Below are positions 1-9,293 of a stretch of DNA of 64,000 nucleotides, in pieces. Each line of letters begins with the position of its first letter. Position 1 is the stretch's first letter. The notes under the pieces were generated by a model. That model saw only the letters and a list, made by a program, of their open reading frames with translations, was not told the DNA's origin and searched no databases. The position numbers and the translations under genes are program-made. The stretch is from Curtobacterium sp. Leaf261 (lineage in GTDB: Bacteria > Actinomycetota > Actinomycetes > Actinomycetales > Microbacteriaceae). The stretch lies in contig NZ_LMMJ01000009.1 of assembly GCF_001422205.1 (NCBI RefSeq), positions 186,001 to 250,000 of the forward strand, given 5' to 3'.

Positions 1-1220
1 CCGGCGGTGCGGATACCGAGCTCGCGGGCGAGTCCGACGAAGTACGCCGTCTCCTCCGCGTCGGCGACCATCGGCGCCATCACCCAGAGGTCCGCCTCGG
101 TCTCGGCGTCGGCCTCGGCGAGCGCGGTGAGCTGGTCGCGGAGGATCTCCTCGTGGTGCCGGAGCGCCCGGAGTCCACGACGGCCGAGCGCGGGGTTCTC
201 CTCGCCCTTGTCCGTGAGGAACGGCAGGGGCTTGTCGGCACCGGCGTCGAGCGCACGGACGACGACCTTCTTGCCCGGGAACGCCTGGAGCAGCGCGACG
301 TAGGACGCCTTCTGCGACTCGACGGTCGGTGCGGACGGGGAGTCGAGGAAGAGGAACTCGGTGCGGAACAGCCCGACGCCCTCGGCGCCCAGCTCGACCG
401 CGCCCGCGGCGTCGGCGGGGCTTCCGAGGTTCGCGAGGAGCGGCACGGCGGTGCCGTCGGCGAGCGCACCCGGTGTCACCGGAGCGGACAGGGCGGCGGC
501 GCGCTCGGCGACACGGGCCTTCGCCTCGTCGACCTGCGAGGCCGAGGGATCGGTCGTCACGGTGCCGGCGACCGCGTCGACGATGACCTCGTCGCCGTCA
601 GCAAGGTCCGCTGCGCCGTCGACGCCGACGATCGCCGTGATGCCCTTCGCCCGGGCGAGGATCGCGGTGTGCGAGGTCGGGCCGCCGTCGCTCGTCACGA
701 GGGCGAGGACCTTCTCGAGGTCGAGGAGCGCGGTGTCGGCGGGCGCGAGGTCCCGGGCGACGAGGATGAACGGCGTCGCGGACTCCGGGACACCGGGGGC
801 CGGGACGCCGCGGAGCTTCGCGATGATGCGCTGGGCGACGTCACCGAGGTCGGCCGCGCGCTCCCCCATGTAGCCGCCCATGCCGGCGAGGATCTCCTGG
901 AAGGCCGCGAACGCCTCGTGCACCGCACGCTCGGGGTTCGTCCCCCCGTCGATACGTGCGTGCACGTCGTCGATGAGCGTCGGGTCCTGCGCCATGAGCG
1001 CCTGCGCTTCGAGCACCGCCTGGGCGTCGCCGCCCGCGAGGGCCCCGCGCTTGGTCAGATCGTCCGCCACCGCGGCGAGCGCGTCGTGCACGGCGGTCTT
1101 CGCGCTGTCCGCAGGTCCGTCGAGCGGTGTCGTCGCCGGTTCGCCGAGTGGGTCCGCCATGCGCAGGACGGGGCCGGAGGCAACGCCTCGGCCGACTCCG
1201 ATTCCGGGCAGTTCGGACAT
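1..1220 (-). CDS. ptsI: Phosphoenolpyruvate-protein phosphotransferase (PTS enzyme I), 3' end cut by the window edge
   Basis: Enzyme I takes phosphate from PEP and passes it to HPr, the first step of sugar uptake by the PTS. Translating the minus strand from ATG at 1218-1220 gives about 406 residues that stay open to the window edge, so the C-terminal part of the PEP-binding barrel is missing. The N-terminus begins MSELPGIGVGRGVASG. The phosphorylatable histidine is in GGPTSHTAIL (about residue 184), where the family has it, and the barrel segment GVGLFRTEFLF is present. An AAGGAG ribosome site lies about 7 nt before the ATG. It is divergent from a DeoR-type regulator and close to ptsH, an order like the corynebacterial ptsI/sugR/ptsH region but without fruK and ptsF between. 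Confidence 0.95.
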   Translation of the reverse strand, partial: MSELPGIGVGRGVASGPVLRMADPLGEPATTPLDGPADSAKTAVHDALAAVADDLTKRGALAGGDAQAVLEAQALMAQDPTLIDDVHARIDGGTNPERAVHEAFAAFQEILAGMGGYMGERAADLGDVAQRIIAKLRGVPAPGVPESATPFILVARDLAPADTALLDLEKVLALVTSDGGPTSHTAILARAKGITAIVGVDGAADLADGDEVIVDAVAGTVTTDPSASQVDEAKARVAERAAALSAPVTPGALADGTAVPLLANLGSPADAAGAVELGAEGVGLFRTEFLFLDSPSAPTVESQKASYVALLQAFPGKKVVVRALDAGADKPLPFLTDKGEENPALGRRGLRALRHHEEILRDQLTALAEADAETEADLWVMAPMVADAEETAYFVGLARELGIRTA

Positions 1221-1315
1221 CCAGAGACTCCTTCATCTCAACGCGCACGGTGGCACGGGCAGGGCACAGATCACTGCGCACCGGGTGCGCTGCGACGACC
1301 ATACATCGATCTCGG

Positions 1316-1343
1316 TTGACAAACAAACAAATCCGGCGATAAA
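1316..1343 (+). promoter_or_regulatory. Promoter of the deoR-type gene
   Basis: TTGACA (1316-1321) and GATAAA (1338-1343) are 16 bp apart and face the regulator gene. The AT-rich stretch stands out against its surroundings. Transcription would start near 1350. Confidence 0.55.
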
Positions 1344-1353
1344 ACTACAGAAA

Positions 1354-1373
1354 CAGACGCCCGTTTGCGTCTG
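1354..1373. promoter_or_regulatory. Candidate autoregulatory operator (perfect inverted repeat)
   Basis: CAGACGC (1354-1360) and GCGTCTG (1367-1373) form a perfect 7-bp inverted repeat with a 6-nt spacer. It sits just after the predicted start of transcription, a usual place for a repressor site. That the DeoR-type protein encoded next to it binds here is inference. Confidence 0.45.
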
Positions 1374-1466
1374 ACACCGAACGAGCTCCCGGATCGATGC
1401 CCGATTGCATCGTTTCGTGCCCGCTCGTCCGCACGTTCCACCCGGTATGCACGACAACGAGGTCCG

Positions 1467-2237
1467 ATGTACGCACCAGAACGCCACCAGCGCATCGTCG
1501 AGCAGGCGAGACAGCACGGCAGAGTCGACGTCAAGGACCTCGCCGAGCTCCTCGCCGTCACGCCGGAGACCATCCGCCGCGACCTGACGAGCCTCGAGCG
1601 CCGCGGCCTCGTCCGTCGCGCACACGGCGGCGCGATCCCGGTCGAGCGGATCACCATCCACGCCGGTGTCGGCGACCGCGGCGGGATCAACACCACGGAG
1701 AAGATGGTCATCGCCGAGGCCGCCCTCGACGAGCTCCCGGAGAACGGCTCGATCATCATCGACGCCGGCACCTCGACGATCTGCCTCGCCGAGATGCTCC
1801 CGACCGACCGGGGGCTCACCGTCGTGACGCACTCGCTCCCGGTCGCGATGGCCGTCGCGAACCGCCCGGGCATCGACCTGCACTTCCTGGGCGGGAACAT
1901 CCGGAACGACTCGCTCGCCGGGGTCGGCACCTGGACGCACCAGCTCGTCGGCATGGTGAGCGTCGACGTCGCCTTCATCAGCATCAACGGGATCACGCCG
2001 GAGCGCGGGCTGACGACCCACAACATCGCCGAGGCCGCCGTCAAGTCCGCGCTGATCAAGGCGGCGCGTCGGAGCATCCTGCTCGCCGACCACACGAAGT
2101 TCGGCCGCGAGGAGTTCGGGCGGGTCGCACCGCTCGCCGCGATCGACACGATCATCACCGATCCGGCCGTCAACCTCGACCTCGTCCGCGAGGTCGAGGG
2201 CGCGGGGACCGAGGTGTTCTGGCCCGGACGGGTCTGA
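1467..2237 (+). CDS. DeoR-family transcriptional regulator (SugR/FruR-like)
   Basis: A 256-residue sugar-responsive repressor. Residues about 3-57 are a DeoR winged helix (RHQRIVEQ, then TPETIRRDLTSLERRGLVRR). The rest is the DeoR C-terminal sensor fold, with the effector-site motif IIDAGTSTICL; effectors in this family are usually sugar phosphates. The ATG at 1467 is chosen because the protein then begins MYAPERHQRI, as homologues do; upstream in-frame starts add sequence unlike the family. It is divergent from ptsI and just before ptsH, so it probably controls general PTS genes, as SugR does in Corynebacterium. A perfect inverted repeat lies in its leader. Confidence 0.9.
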   Translation: MYAPERHQRIVEQARQHGRVDVKDLAELLAVTPETIRRDLTSLERRGLVRRAHGGAIPVERITIHAGVGDRGGINTTEKMVIAEAALDELPENGSIIIDAGTSTICLAEMLPTDRGLTVVTHSLPVAMAVANRPGIDLHFLGGNIRNDSLAGVGTWTHQLVGMVSVDVAFISINGITPERGLTTHNIAEAAVKSALIKAARRSILLADHTKFGREEFGRVAPLAAIDTIITDPAVNLDLVREVEGAGTEVFWPGRV

Positions 2238-2337
2238 CCGACCGCCTCGCGTCCACCGCTCCCCCAGCACCGCGCTCGCTACCATGAGGGCGCACACCGA
2301 CAGGGCCCGATTGGCCCGACCACCGACAGGAGTCCCG

Positions 2338-2610
2338 ATGTCCGAAGCCACCCGCACCGTCACCGTCGCCAGCGCGTCCGGCCTGCATGCCCGCCCCGCC
2401 TCCCTCTTCGTCCAGACCATCACCGCGTCCGGACACCAGGTCACCATCGCCAAGGGCGACAAGACGGCCAACGCGGGCAGCATCCTCGGCCTGCTGGGGC
2501 TCGGCGTCGAGACGGGCAACGAGGTCGTCCTCACCGTGACCGGCGACGACGCCGAGAAGGTCGCCGACGACCTCGTCACGTTCCTGCAGACGGACCACGA
2601 CGCGGCGTAG
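2338..2610 (+). CDS. ptsH: Phosphocarrier protein HPr
   Basis: The 90-residue PTS phosphocarrier moves phosphate from enzyme I to sugar-specific EIIA domains. The active-site histidine is H17 in SGLHARPA, and the Ser-loop region NAGSILGLLGLG is present. AGGAG lies 7 nt before the ATG. It follows the DeoR gene after 100 nt, and ptsI is divergent on the other side, so the two general PTS proteins sit around one regulator. A run of nine C follows the stop codon directly, then a palindromic repeat that may act as terminator. Confidence 0.96.
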   Translation: MSEATRTVTVASASGLHARPASLFVQTITASGHQVTIAKGDKTANAGSILGLLGLGVETGNEVVLTVTGDDAEKVADDLVTFLQTDHDAA

Positions 2611-2627
2611 CCCCCCCCCAACCGGAA

Positions 2628-2661
2628 TGGAGGGACGGTGCCAGCCCGCACCGTCCCTCCA
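2628..2661. repeat. Palindromic repeat copy A (symmetric form)
   Basis: GGAGGGACGGTGC (2629-2641) pairs perfectly with GCACCGTCCCTCC (2648-2660) around a 6-nt loop; one more flanking pair gives a 14-bp stem. It lies between ptsH and xthA and belongs to a family of at least nine copies in this window. It could terminate ptsH transcription, though no T-run follows. Confidence 0.85.
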
Positions 2662-2702
2662 GTCCGTCTCGGGTCGCGTCCGCGGCCGTCGGCCGCCCTG
2701 GA

Positions 2703-2708
2703 TAGGGT
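2703..2708 (+). promoter_or_regulatory. Leaderless -10 element of xthA
   Basis: TAGGGT ends 7 nt before the xthA ATG and no ribosome-binding site is visible, so the mRNA probably starts at or within a base of the start codon. Confidence 0.5.
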
Positions 2709-2715
2709 TGGTGGC

Positions 2716-4654
<1,939 letters not shown>

Positions 4655-4669
4655 CGACGGGACCGCGCC

Positions 4670-5236
4670 GTGCTGCCCGTCACCCTGTCATCGCCGGTGG
4701 TCCGGCTCGACATGCCGACGCGCGCGGACACCGTGGCGATCACCGAGGCCTGCGCCGACCCCGCCATCCAGCGGTTCACGACGGTCCCGAGTCCGTACCG
4801 CCCGCAGGACGCCCATGCGTTCATCGACGCCCTCGTCGGACCCGGCTGGGCCTCCGACCGCGAGTACACCTGGGCGATCCGGCGTCCGCACTCGACCTGG
4901 CTCGAGGGGGTCATCGCGTTCCGGACCGCCCACCGCGACCTGGGGTTCTGGCTCGCACCGTCGGCCAGGGGCTCGGGGATGATGACCGCCGCCGTCGGAC
5001 TCGTCGTCGACTGGGCGTTCTCCCGCGGGAATGCCGACGTCTACTGGGAGTGCTTCGTGGGGAACACCGGGTCGGCGGGGGTCGCCCGTCGCGCGGGCTT
5101 CTCGTACACCGGCACCGGGCCGGGGCTCATCCCCGGGCGCGACGGGCGCGACGTCGAGTGCTGGAAGGGACTGCGCCGGGCGGACGGAGTACCGGCAACG
5201 GACAGACCATGGCCAGAGGCCGCTGCTCCGACGTAG
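4670..5236 (+). CDS. GNAT-family N-acetyltransferase (RimJ/RimL-like)
   Basis: A 188-residue protein resembling RimJ/RimL-type GNAT enzymes, which acetylate protein N-termini or small amines with acetyl-CoA. It begins with a typical LDMPTRADTVAITEACADP segment, and the acetyl-CoA loop is ARGSGMMTAA (about residues 103-112), followed by NTGSAGVARRAGFSYTG. The GTG start 16 nt after trpS is the first in-frame start and fits the family N-terminus. The acceptor substrate cannot be told from sequence. The stop codon overlaps a candidate -10 element for the next gene. Confidence 0.85.
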   Translation: MLPVTLSSPVVRLDMPTRADTVAITEACADPAIQRFTTVPSPYRPQDAHAFIDALVGPGWASDREYTWAIRRPHSTWLEGVIAFRTAHRDLGFWLAPSARGSGMMTAAVGLVVDWAFSRGNADVYWECFVGNTGSAGVARRAGFSYTGTGPGLIPGRDGRDVECWKGLRRADGVPATDRPWPEAAAPT

Positions 5237-5239
5237 AGT
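5234..5239 (+). promoter_or_regulatory. Candidate -10 element of the structured leader
   Basis: TAGAGT overlaps the stop codon of the acetyltransferase gene. Transcription from it would start near 5246, so the RNA would begin almost at the first stem at 5250. No convincing -35 is seen. Confidence 0.35.
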
Positions 5240-5249
5240 CTGTGTGGAA

Positions 5250-5307
5250 GCGATGACGATTCCGGGAGTGGACTCCGCCCTTCCTCAGTCATCGCCTCCG
5301 GAGTCCA
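5250..5307 (+). promoter_or_regulatory. Interleaved double stem (possible pseudoknot or two-state leader)
   Basis: GCGATGAC (5250-5257) is complementary to GTCATCGC (5288-5295), and TGGACTCCG (5269-5277) to CGGAGTCCA (5299-5307). The two perfect stems are interleaved, not nested, the arrangement of an H-type pseudoknot. It lies in the probable 5' UTR of the next gene, 30 nt before its start codon. Confidence 0.4.
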
Positions 5308-5337
5308 TGGTCCCGGTGACCGACCCGATCCGGAACC

Positions 5338-5697
5338 ATGAACCACACCATCGAATTCGTCACACGCGACCACAGCGGGATCACCACCCTCGTCACGACG
5401 ACCGGCGTCATCGACGTCGACTCGGCCATCGACGAGATCAAGTCGGGATCGACGTACTTCGCAGGTCCCTCGTCGTTCGACCGGGCGCGCGTCCGGATCA
5501 TGACCGCACTCGGTGTCGCCTACCTCTCGGCGAACTGGGACGGCTCGAAGCGGAACAACCTGCATGACCTGGCGCAGCAGATGACGCGCCCCGTGCCGAC
5601 GATCGCCCGGCCACGTCCGGCATCGCGAACGGTCGGCGCACTCTGGACCGCGGTCGCCGCGCTCCGCGGCCGTGGGCAGGGCCGCACCGACTCCTGA
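5338..5697 (+). CDS. Small DUF3892-like protein of unknown function
   Basis: A 119-residue cytosolic protein with no signal peptide or membrane segment. Residues about 5-80 resemble DUF3892: a short strand-rich unit with VDVDSAIDEIKSG, then ARVRIMTALGVAYLSANWDGSKRNNLHDL, matching the family pattern of an alternating strand region and a closing NNL motif. The function of DUF3892 is unknown. The C-terminal 35 residues are Arg/Pro/Ala-rich and look disordered. The gene stands alone between the acetyltransferase and ribD and is preceded by an unusual RNA structure, so it may be controlled after transcription. Confidence 0.7.
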   Translation: MNHTIEFVTRDHSGITTLVTTTGVIDVDSAIDEIKSGSTYFAGPSSFDRARVRIMTALGVAYLSANWDGSKRNNLHDLAQQMTRPVPTIARPRPASRTVGALWTAVAALRGRGQGRTDS

Positions 5698-5729
5698 GGT
5701 CTCCAGGCGGATCGGTCCGTGCTCGTCGA

Positions 5730-5735
5730 TATGCT
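5730..5735 (+). promoter_or_regulatory. Leaderless -10 element of ribD
   Basis: TATGCT ends 6 nt before the GTG start of ribD and leaves no room for a ribosome site. No FMN riboswitch is found upstream. Confidence 0.5.
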
Positions 5736-5741
5736 CGATCG

Positions 5742-6800
5742 GTGCGCACCGCCAACAGCTCTGAGCCCTCCGGGCCGGTCTCCGCCGCAGAGGAACGAGC
5801 GATGCGTCGCGCGTTCACGCTCGCGGCCGAGGGGCCGCGCGTGGGCGACCACGCCCGGGTCGGCGCCGTGATCCTCGCCCCCGACGGTACCGTCCTCGCC
5901 GAGGGCCACCACCGCGGTGCCGGGACCCCGCATGCCGAGGTCGACGCCCTCATGGACCTCCCCGCCGGCGGTGCTGCCGGAGCGACCGCCGTCGTGACGC
6001 TCGAGCCCTGCAACCACCACGGTCGGACGGGACCGTGTTCGCTCGCGCTCGTCGAGGCCGGCATCGCACGGGTGGTCTACGCGATCGACGACCCAAACGA
6101 CACCGTGCACGGTGGCGGCGATCGACTCCGCGATGCGGGGGTCGAGGTCGTCTCCGGGCTCCTCGCCGACGAGGCCGAGGCGTTCCTCGAACGGTGGCTG
6201 CACTCGATCCGCACCGGGCGACCGTGGGTGACCGTGAAGTGGGCCGCGAGCCTCGACGGGCGTGCCGCGGCGGCCGACGGGTCGAGCCGGTGGATCACGG
6301 GCGCTGCGGCACGACAGCACGTCCACGAGCAGCGCGCCGACCACGACGCGATCCTCGTCGGGACCGGGACGGTGCTCGCCGACGACCCCGGGCTCACCGC
6401 GCGGGGCGACGGCGGGGAGCTCCTCCGGACGCAGCCGCTCCCCGTCGTCGTCGGCGACCGCGAGGTCCCGGAGTCCGCCGTGGTCAGGTCGCATCCCCGC
6501 GGTCTCGTCACGGTCCCGGGCCACGACCTCGACGCCGCGCTCCGGTCACTCCGTCCGCACGGGGTGCACTCGGTGTTCGTCGAGGGTGGCCCGACCGTCG
6601 CGAGCGCGATGATCGCCGCCGGCCTGGCCGACGAGCTGCTCGTGTACCTCGCCCCGGTGCTGCTCGGCGGCCCCGGGCTCGCCCTGGGCGACCTCGGGGT
6701 GGGAAGCATGAACGAACGTCTGCGGTTGGACGTACTATCGACCACCGAACTCGGCCCGGACCTCCTGATCCGCGCCCGTCCCTCCCGGAGCACACCATGA
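5742..6800 (+). CDS. ribD: Bifunctional riboflavin biosynthesis deaminase/reductase
   Basis: A 352-residue enzyme for the second and third steps of riboflavin synthesis. The N-terminal cytidine-deaminase-like half carries the zinc ligands H64/E66 (TPHAEVDAL) and C90/C99 (LEPCNHHGRTGPC). The C-terminal half is a dihydrofolate-reductase-like RibD_C domain (VTVKWAASLDGR, then VEGGPTVASAMI). The usual PNPxVG motif near the substrate site reads DHARVG here, a small deviation. Its stop overlaps the ribA start (ATGA), so the two are translationally coupled. ribE and ribH are not in the window. Confidence 0.93.
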   Translation: MRTANSSEPSGPVSAAEERAMRRAFTLAAEGPRVGDHARVGAVILAPDGTVLAEGHHRGAGTPHAEVDALMDLPAGGAAGATAVVTLEPCNHHGRTGPCSLALVEAGIARVVYAIDDPNDTVHGGGDRLRDAGVEVVSGLLADEAEAFLERWLHSIRTGRPWVTVKWAASLDGRAAAADGSSRWITGAAARQHVHEQRADHDAILVGTGTVLADDPGLTARGDGGELLRTQPLPVVVGDREVPESAVVRSHPRGLVTVPGHDLDAALRSLRPHGVHSVFVEGGPTVASAMIAAGLADELLVYLAPVLLGGPGLALGDLGVGSMNERLRLDVLSTTELGPDLLIRARPSRSTP

Positions 6801-7441
6801 CCGACGCCCTGACCTCCCCCACCCCCGGGAGTCCCGTGCGGTTCGAGGTCGCCACGAACGTCCCGACGGTGCACGGCTCGTTCGAGATGCGCGCGTACCG
6901 CGACCTCGTGACCGGCGCCGAGCACGTCGCCGTGGTCGGCACCGCGCCGGACGGATCGGCGCCGACCGACGGCGCCCTCGTCCGGGTGCACTCGGAGTGC
7001 CTGACCGGCGAGGCGTTCGGATCCTTGAAGTGCGAGTGCGGCCCGCAGCTCGACGCCGCACTCGACACGATCGCGACGGAGGGCGGGGTCGTCGTCTACC
7101 TCCGTGGCCACGAGGGTCGCGGCATCGGCCTCGTCAACAAGCTCCGCGCCTACCGCCTGCAGGAGGACGGCCTCGACACGCTCGACGCGAACCTCGCGCT
7201 CGGGCTCCCCGGCGACGCCCGCGAGTACGGTGCCGCGGCGGGCATCCTCGCCGACCTCGGCATGACGCGGATCCGGCTGCTGTCGAACAACCCCGAGAAG
7301 CAGCGACAGCTCGAGGAGCACGGCATCGAGGTGCAGGCGCTCGTGCCGCTGGTGGTGGGCGTGTCCATGCAGAACGAGGGCTACCTCGCGACCAAGCGTG
7401 AGCGGATGGGACACGCGCTCCCGGAGCACCTCCGAACATGA
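6797..7441 (+). CDS. ribA: GTP cyclohydrolase II
   Basis: A 214-residue enzyme for the committed step of riboflavin synthesis, opening GTP to a diaminopyrimidine. The zinc cysteines are C68, C79 and C81 in HSECLTGEAFGSLKCECG, and the catalytic region GHEGRGIGLVNKLRAY and NNPEKQRQL are present. It is a stand-alone cyclohydrolase, not the RibBA fusion found in many Actinobacteria, so a separate ribB is expected elsewhere. It overlaps ribD by 4 nt. Confidence 0.93.
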   Translation: MTDALTSPTPGSPVRFEVATNVPTVHGSFEMRAYRDLVTGAEHVAVVGTAPDGSAPTDGALVRVHSECLTGEAFGSLKCECGPQLDAALDTIATEGGVVVYLRGHEGRGIGLVNKLRAYRLQEDGLDTLDANLALGLPGDAREYGAAAGILADLGMTRIRLLSNNPEKQRQLEEHGIEVQALVPLVVGVSMQNEGYLATKRERMGHALPEHLRT

Positions 7442-7509
7442 CGGTCACTCGACGACAGGTGTTGGTATCCCACCCTCTGGGCGGATTCGCAGGATCGCTG
7501 GATCCCGCG

Positions 7510-7553
7510 TAGACTCGGGCACACCCGCCACAAGCGGGGTCCGCCACGAGCGG
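7510..7553 (+). promoter_or_regulatory. Promoter and twin mini-hairpins before the MFS gene
   Basis: TAGACT (7510-7515) is a good -10, placing the RNA start near 7522. Two adjacent hairpins of almost the same sequence follow: CCCGC-cacaa-GCGGG (7524-7538) and CCGC-cacga-GCGG (7541-7553). The leader is about 155 nt. The twin hairpins could be an operator or a leader element; nothing shows which. The rest of 7442-7676 holds nothing recognised. Confidence 0.4.
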
Positions 7554-7676
7554 AACCCATCCGGACAGACGCACTCGACCGGCGCCGCGCCACCTGCGCG
7601 AACCGACTGACGACCGCGACGTCCGACGATTCCTCCGCGCCGCATGTCGGTGCGATCCCCACGGAGTTGATCCAGC

Positions 7677-9080
7677 ATGTCCGCATCGACATCGACACCC
7701 GCCGCCCCCGCGGTGAACCCACGATCCCGCGTGGTCATCGCGAGCCTCGTCGGGACCTCCATCGAGTTCTACGACTTCTACGTGTACGCGACCGCCGCGG
7801 TGCTCGTGTTCCCGGCCCTGTTCTTCCCGAACGAGAGCGCCGTCGCCTCGCAGCTGTCGTCGTTCGTGACCTTCGCGCTCGCGTTCTTCGCGCGGCCCGT
7901 CGGCTCGATCATCTTCGGGCACTTCGGCGACCGGATCGGCCGCAAGGCGACCCTCGTCGCGTCACTCATCGTGATGGGTGCGGCGACGTTCCTCATCGGC
8001 TGCCTGCCGACCTTCGCCACGATCGGTGTGTGGGCGCCGGTGCTGCTCGCGGTCATGCGGTTCTGCCAGGGTGTCGGGCTCGGTGGCGAGTGGAGCGGTG
8101 CGGCGCTCCTCGCGACCGAGAACGCACCGCGGGCGAAGCGGGGGGTGTTCGGATCGCTCCCGCAGCTCGGCGCGCCGATCGGATTCCTCATCGCGAACGG
8201 CGTGTTCATCATCATCAACGCGGCCATGCCCGCCGGCCCCGGTGAGACGTCGTCGGCGGCGTTCCAGGCCTACGGGTGGCGGATCCCGTTCCTCCTCAGC
8301 GCCGTGCTGGTGATCGTCGGCCTGTACGTGCGGTTCAAGCTCATCGAGTCCCCGGTGTTCACCGGTGTCGTCAAGTCCGGGTCGGTCGCCAAGGTGCCGC
8401 TCGCCCGGGTGTTCAGGACCTCGTGGCGGCGGCTCATCGTCGGGACGCTCGTCATGGTCGCGACCTACGTGCTCTTCTACTTCATGACGACGTTCACGCT
8501 GACGTACGGCACCGCCCCCGCGGTCGCGACCGAGGGCGCGAAGATCGGCCTCGGCTACTCCCGCGGCGAGTTCCTCGGACTGCTCATGATCGGCGTGGTG
8601 TTCTTCGGCATCCTGACCCCGATCGCGGGCATGCTCGCGGACCGGTTCGGGCGGAAGCCGACACTCATCGCCACGACCGTCGGGATCATCCTGTTCGGCC
8701 TGACGTTCCAGATCTGGTTCGCATCGGCCTCCGGGCCGATCGGGGTCGTCACGTTCCTCATCGTCGGGCTGTCCCTGATGGGGCTGACGTTCGGACCGAT
8801 GGGTGCCCTGCTCCCGGAGCTGTTCCCGACGAACGTCCGGTACACCGGGTCCGCGATCGCCTACAACGTCGCGAGCATCCTCGGTGCGTCGCTCGCGCCC
8901 ACCGTGGCGATCGCCCTGTGGAGCGCGCAGGGGAACATCACGCTGGTCGGGCTGTACCTGACGGGGGCCGCTGTCCTGACCCTCGTCGCGCTGTTCTTCG
9001 TCAAGGAGACGCGTGGGAGCGACTTCGGCGAGGCGGACGCGGCCGCCGCAGCCGCCGACGAGCCGGTGCTCGCGCCGTAG
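7677..9080 (+). CDS. MFS transporter of the metabolite:H+ symporter (MHS) type
   Basis: A 467-residue membrane protein with the 12-helix pattern of the major facilitator superfamily. The loop 2-3 signature GHFGDRIGRKATL and its second-half equivalent DRFGRKPTL are clear, and GTSIEFYDFYVYA near the N-terminus is typical of the MHS subfamily (ShiA, KgtP, ProP relatives). A proton-coupled importer of an organic acid or osmolyte is likely; the substrate cannot be read from sequence. It is monocistronic, with a 150-nt leader and a strong palindrome after the gene. The acidic, Ala-rich tail is probably cytosolic. Confidence 0.9.
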   Translation: MSASTSTPAAPAVNPRSRVVIASLVGTSIEFYDFYVYATAAVLVFPALFFPNESAVASQLSSFVTFALAFFARPVGSIIFGHFGDRIGRKATLVASLIVMGAATFLIGCLPTFATIGVWAPVLLAVMRFCQGVGLGGEWSGAALLATENAPRAKRGVFGSLPQLGAPIGFLIANGVFIIINAAMPAGPGETSSAAFQAYGWRIPFLLSAVLVIVGLYVRFKLIESPVFTGVVKSGSVAKVPLARVFRTSWRRLIVGTLVMVATYVLFYFMTTFTLTYGTAPAVATEGAKIGLGYSRGEFLGLLMIGVVFFGILTPIAGMLADRFGRKPTLIATTVGIILFGLTFQIWFASASGPIGVVTFLIVGLSLMGLTFGPMGALLPELFPTNVRYTGSAIAYNVASILGASLAPTVAIALWSAQGNITLVGLYLTGAAVLTLVALFFVKETRGSDFGEADAAAAAADEPVLAP

Positions 9081-9137
9081 CCCCGCGTCGGGCGGCCGCG
9101 CGCCGCGCGCCCGCGCCCGCCGCGCGCCCCGCTCCCG

Positions 9138-9193
9138 TGAGAAGTGCCCATCTGTCGCCTGCCGTCCGGCTGGCGACAGATGGGCACTTCTCA
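9138..9193. terminator. Perfect 22-bp inverted repeat between the MFS and ABC genes
   Basis: Arms 9138-9159 and 9172-9193 pair without a mismatch around a 12-nt loop (9160-9171). It lies 58 nt after the MFS stop and 100 nt before the ABC start. The stem suits a terminator, but no T-run follows on either strand, so a DNA-level repeat element is possible. Its sequence is unrelated to the nine-copy family. Confidence 0.6.
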
Positions 9194-9293
9194 TCAGTGC
9201 CAGGAGTGGTCCCGCGTCCGTGTGCGGCGGACCCAGCGGGACGACGTACCGTTGGAGGAGAGACGAAACCCTGACCGAGTCCGAGAAGGAACG

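Noticed and set aside
1-1319. Long plus-strand open frame opposite ptsI
   Set aside because: The minus strand encodes a clear enzyme I with its active-site motif; the plus-strand translation has no recognisable protein features.
2611-2619. Run of nine C as a possible phase-variation tract
   Set aside because: It lies after the ptsH stop codon, outside any gene and away from a promoter spacer, so slippage would have no clear effect.
5698-5741. FMN riboswitch expected before riboflavin genes
   Set aside because: Only about 40 nt separate the genes and a -10 element lies 6 nt before the ribD start; no riboswitch fits.
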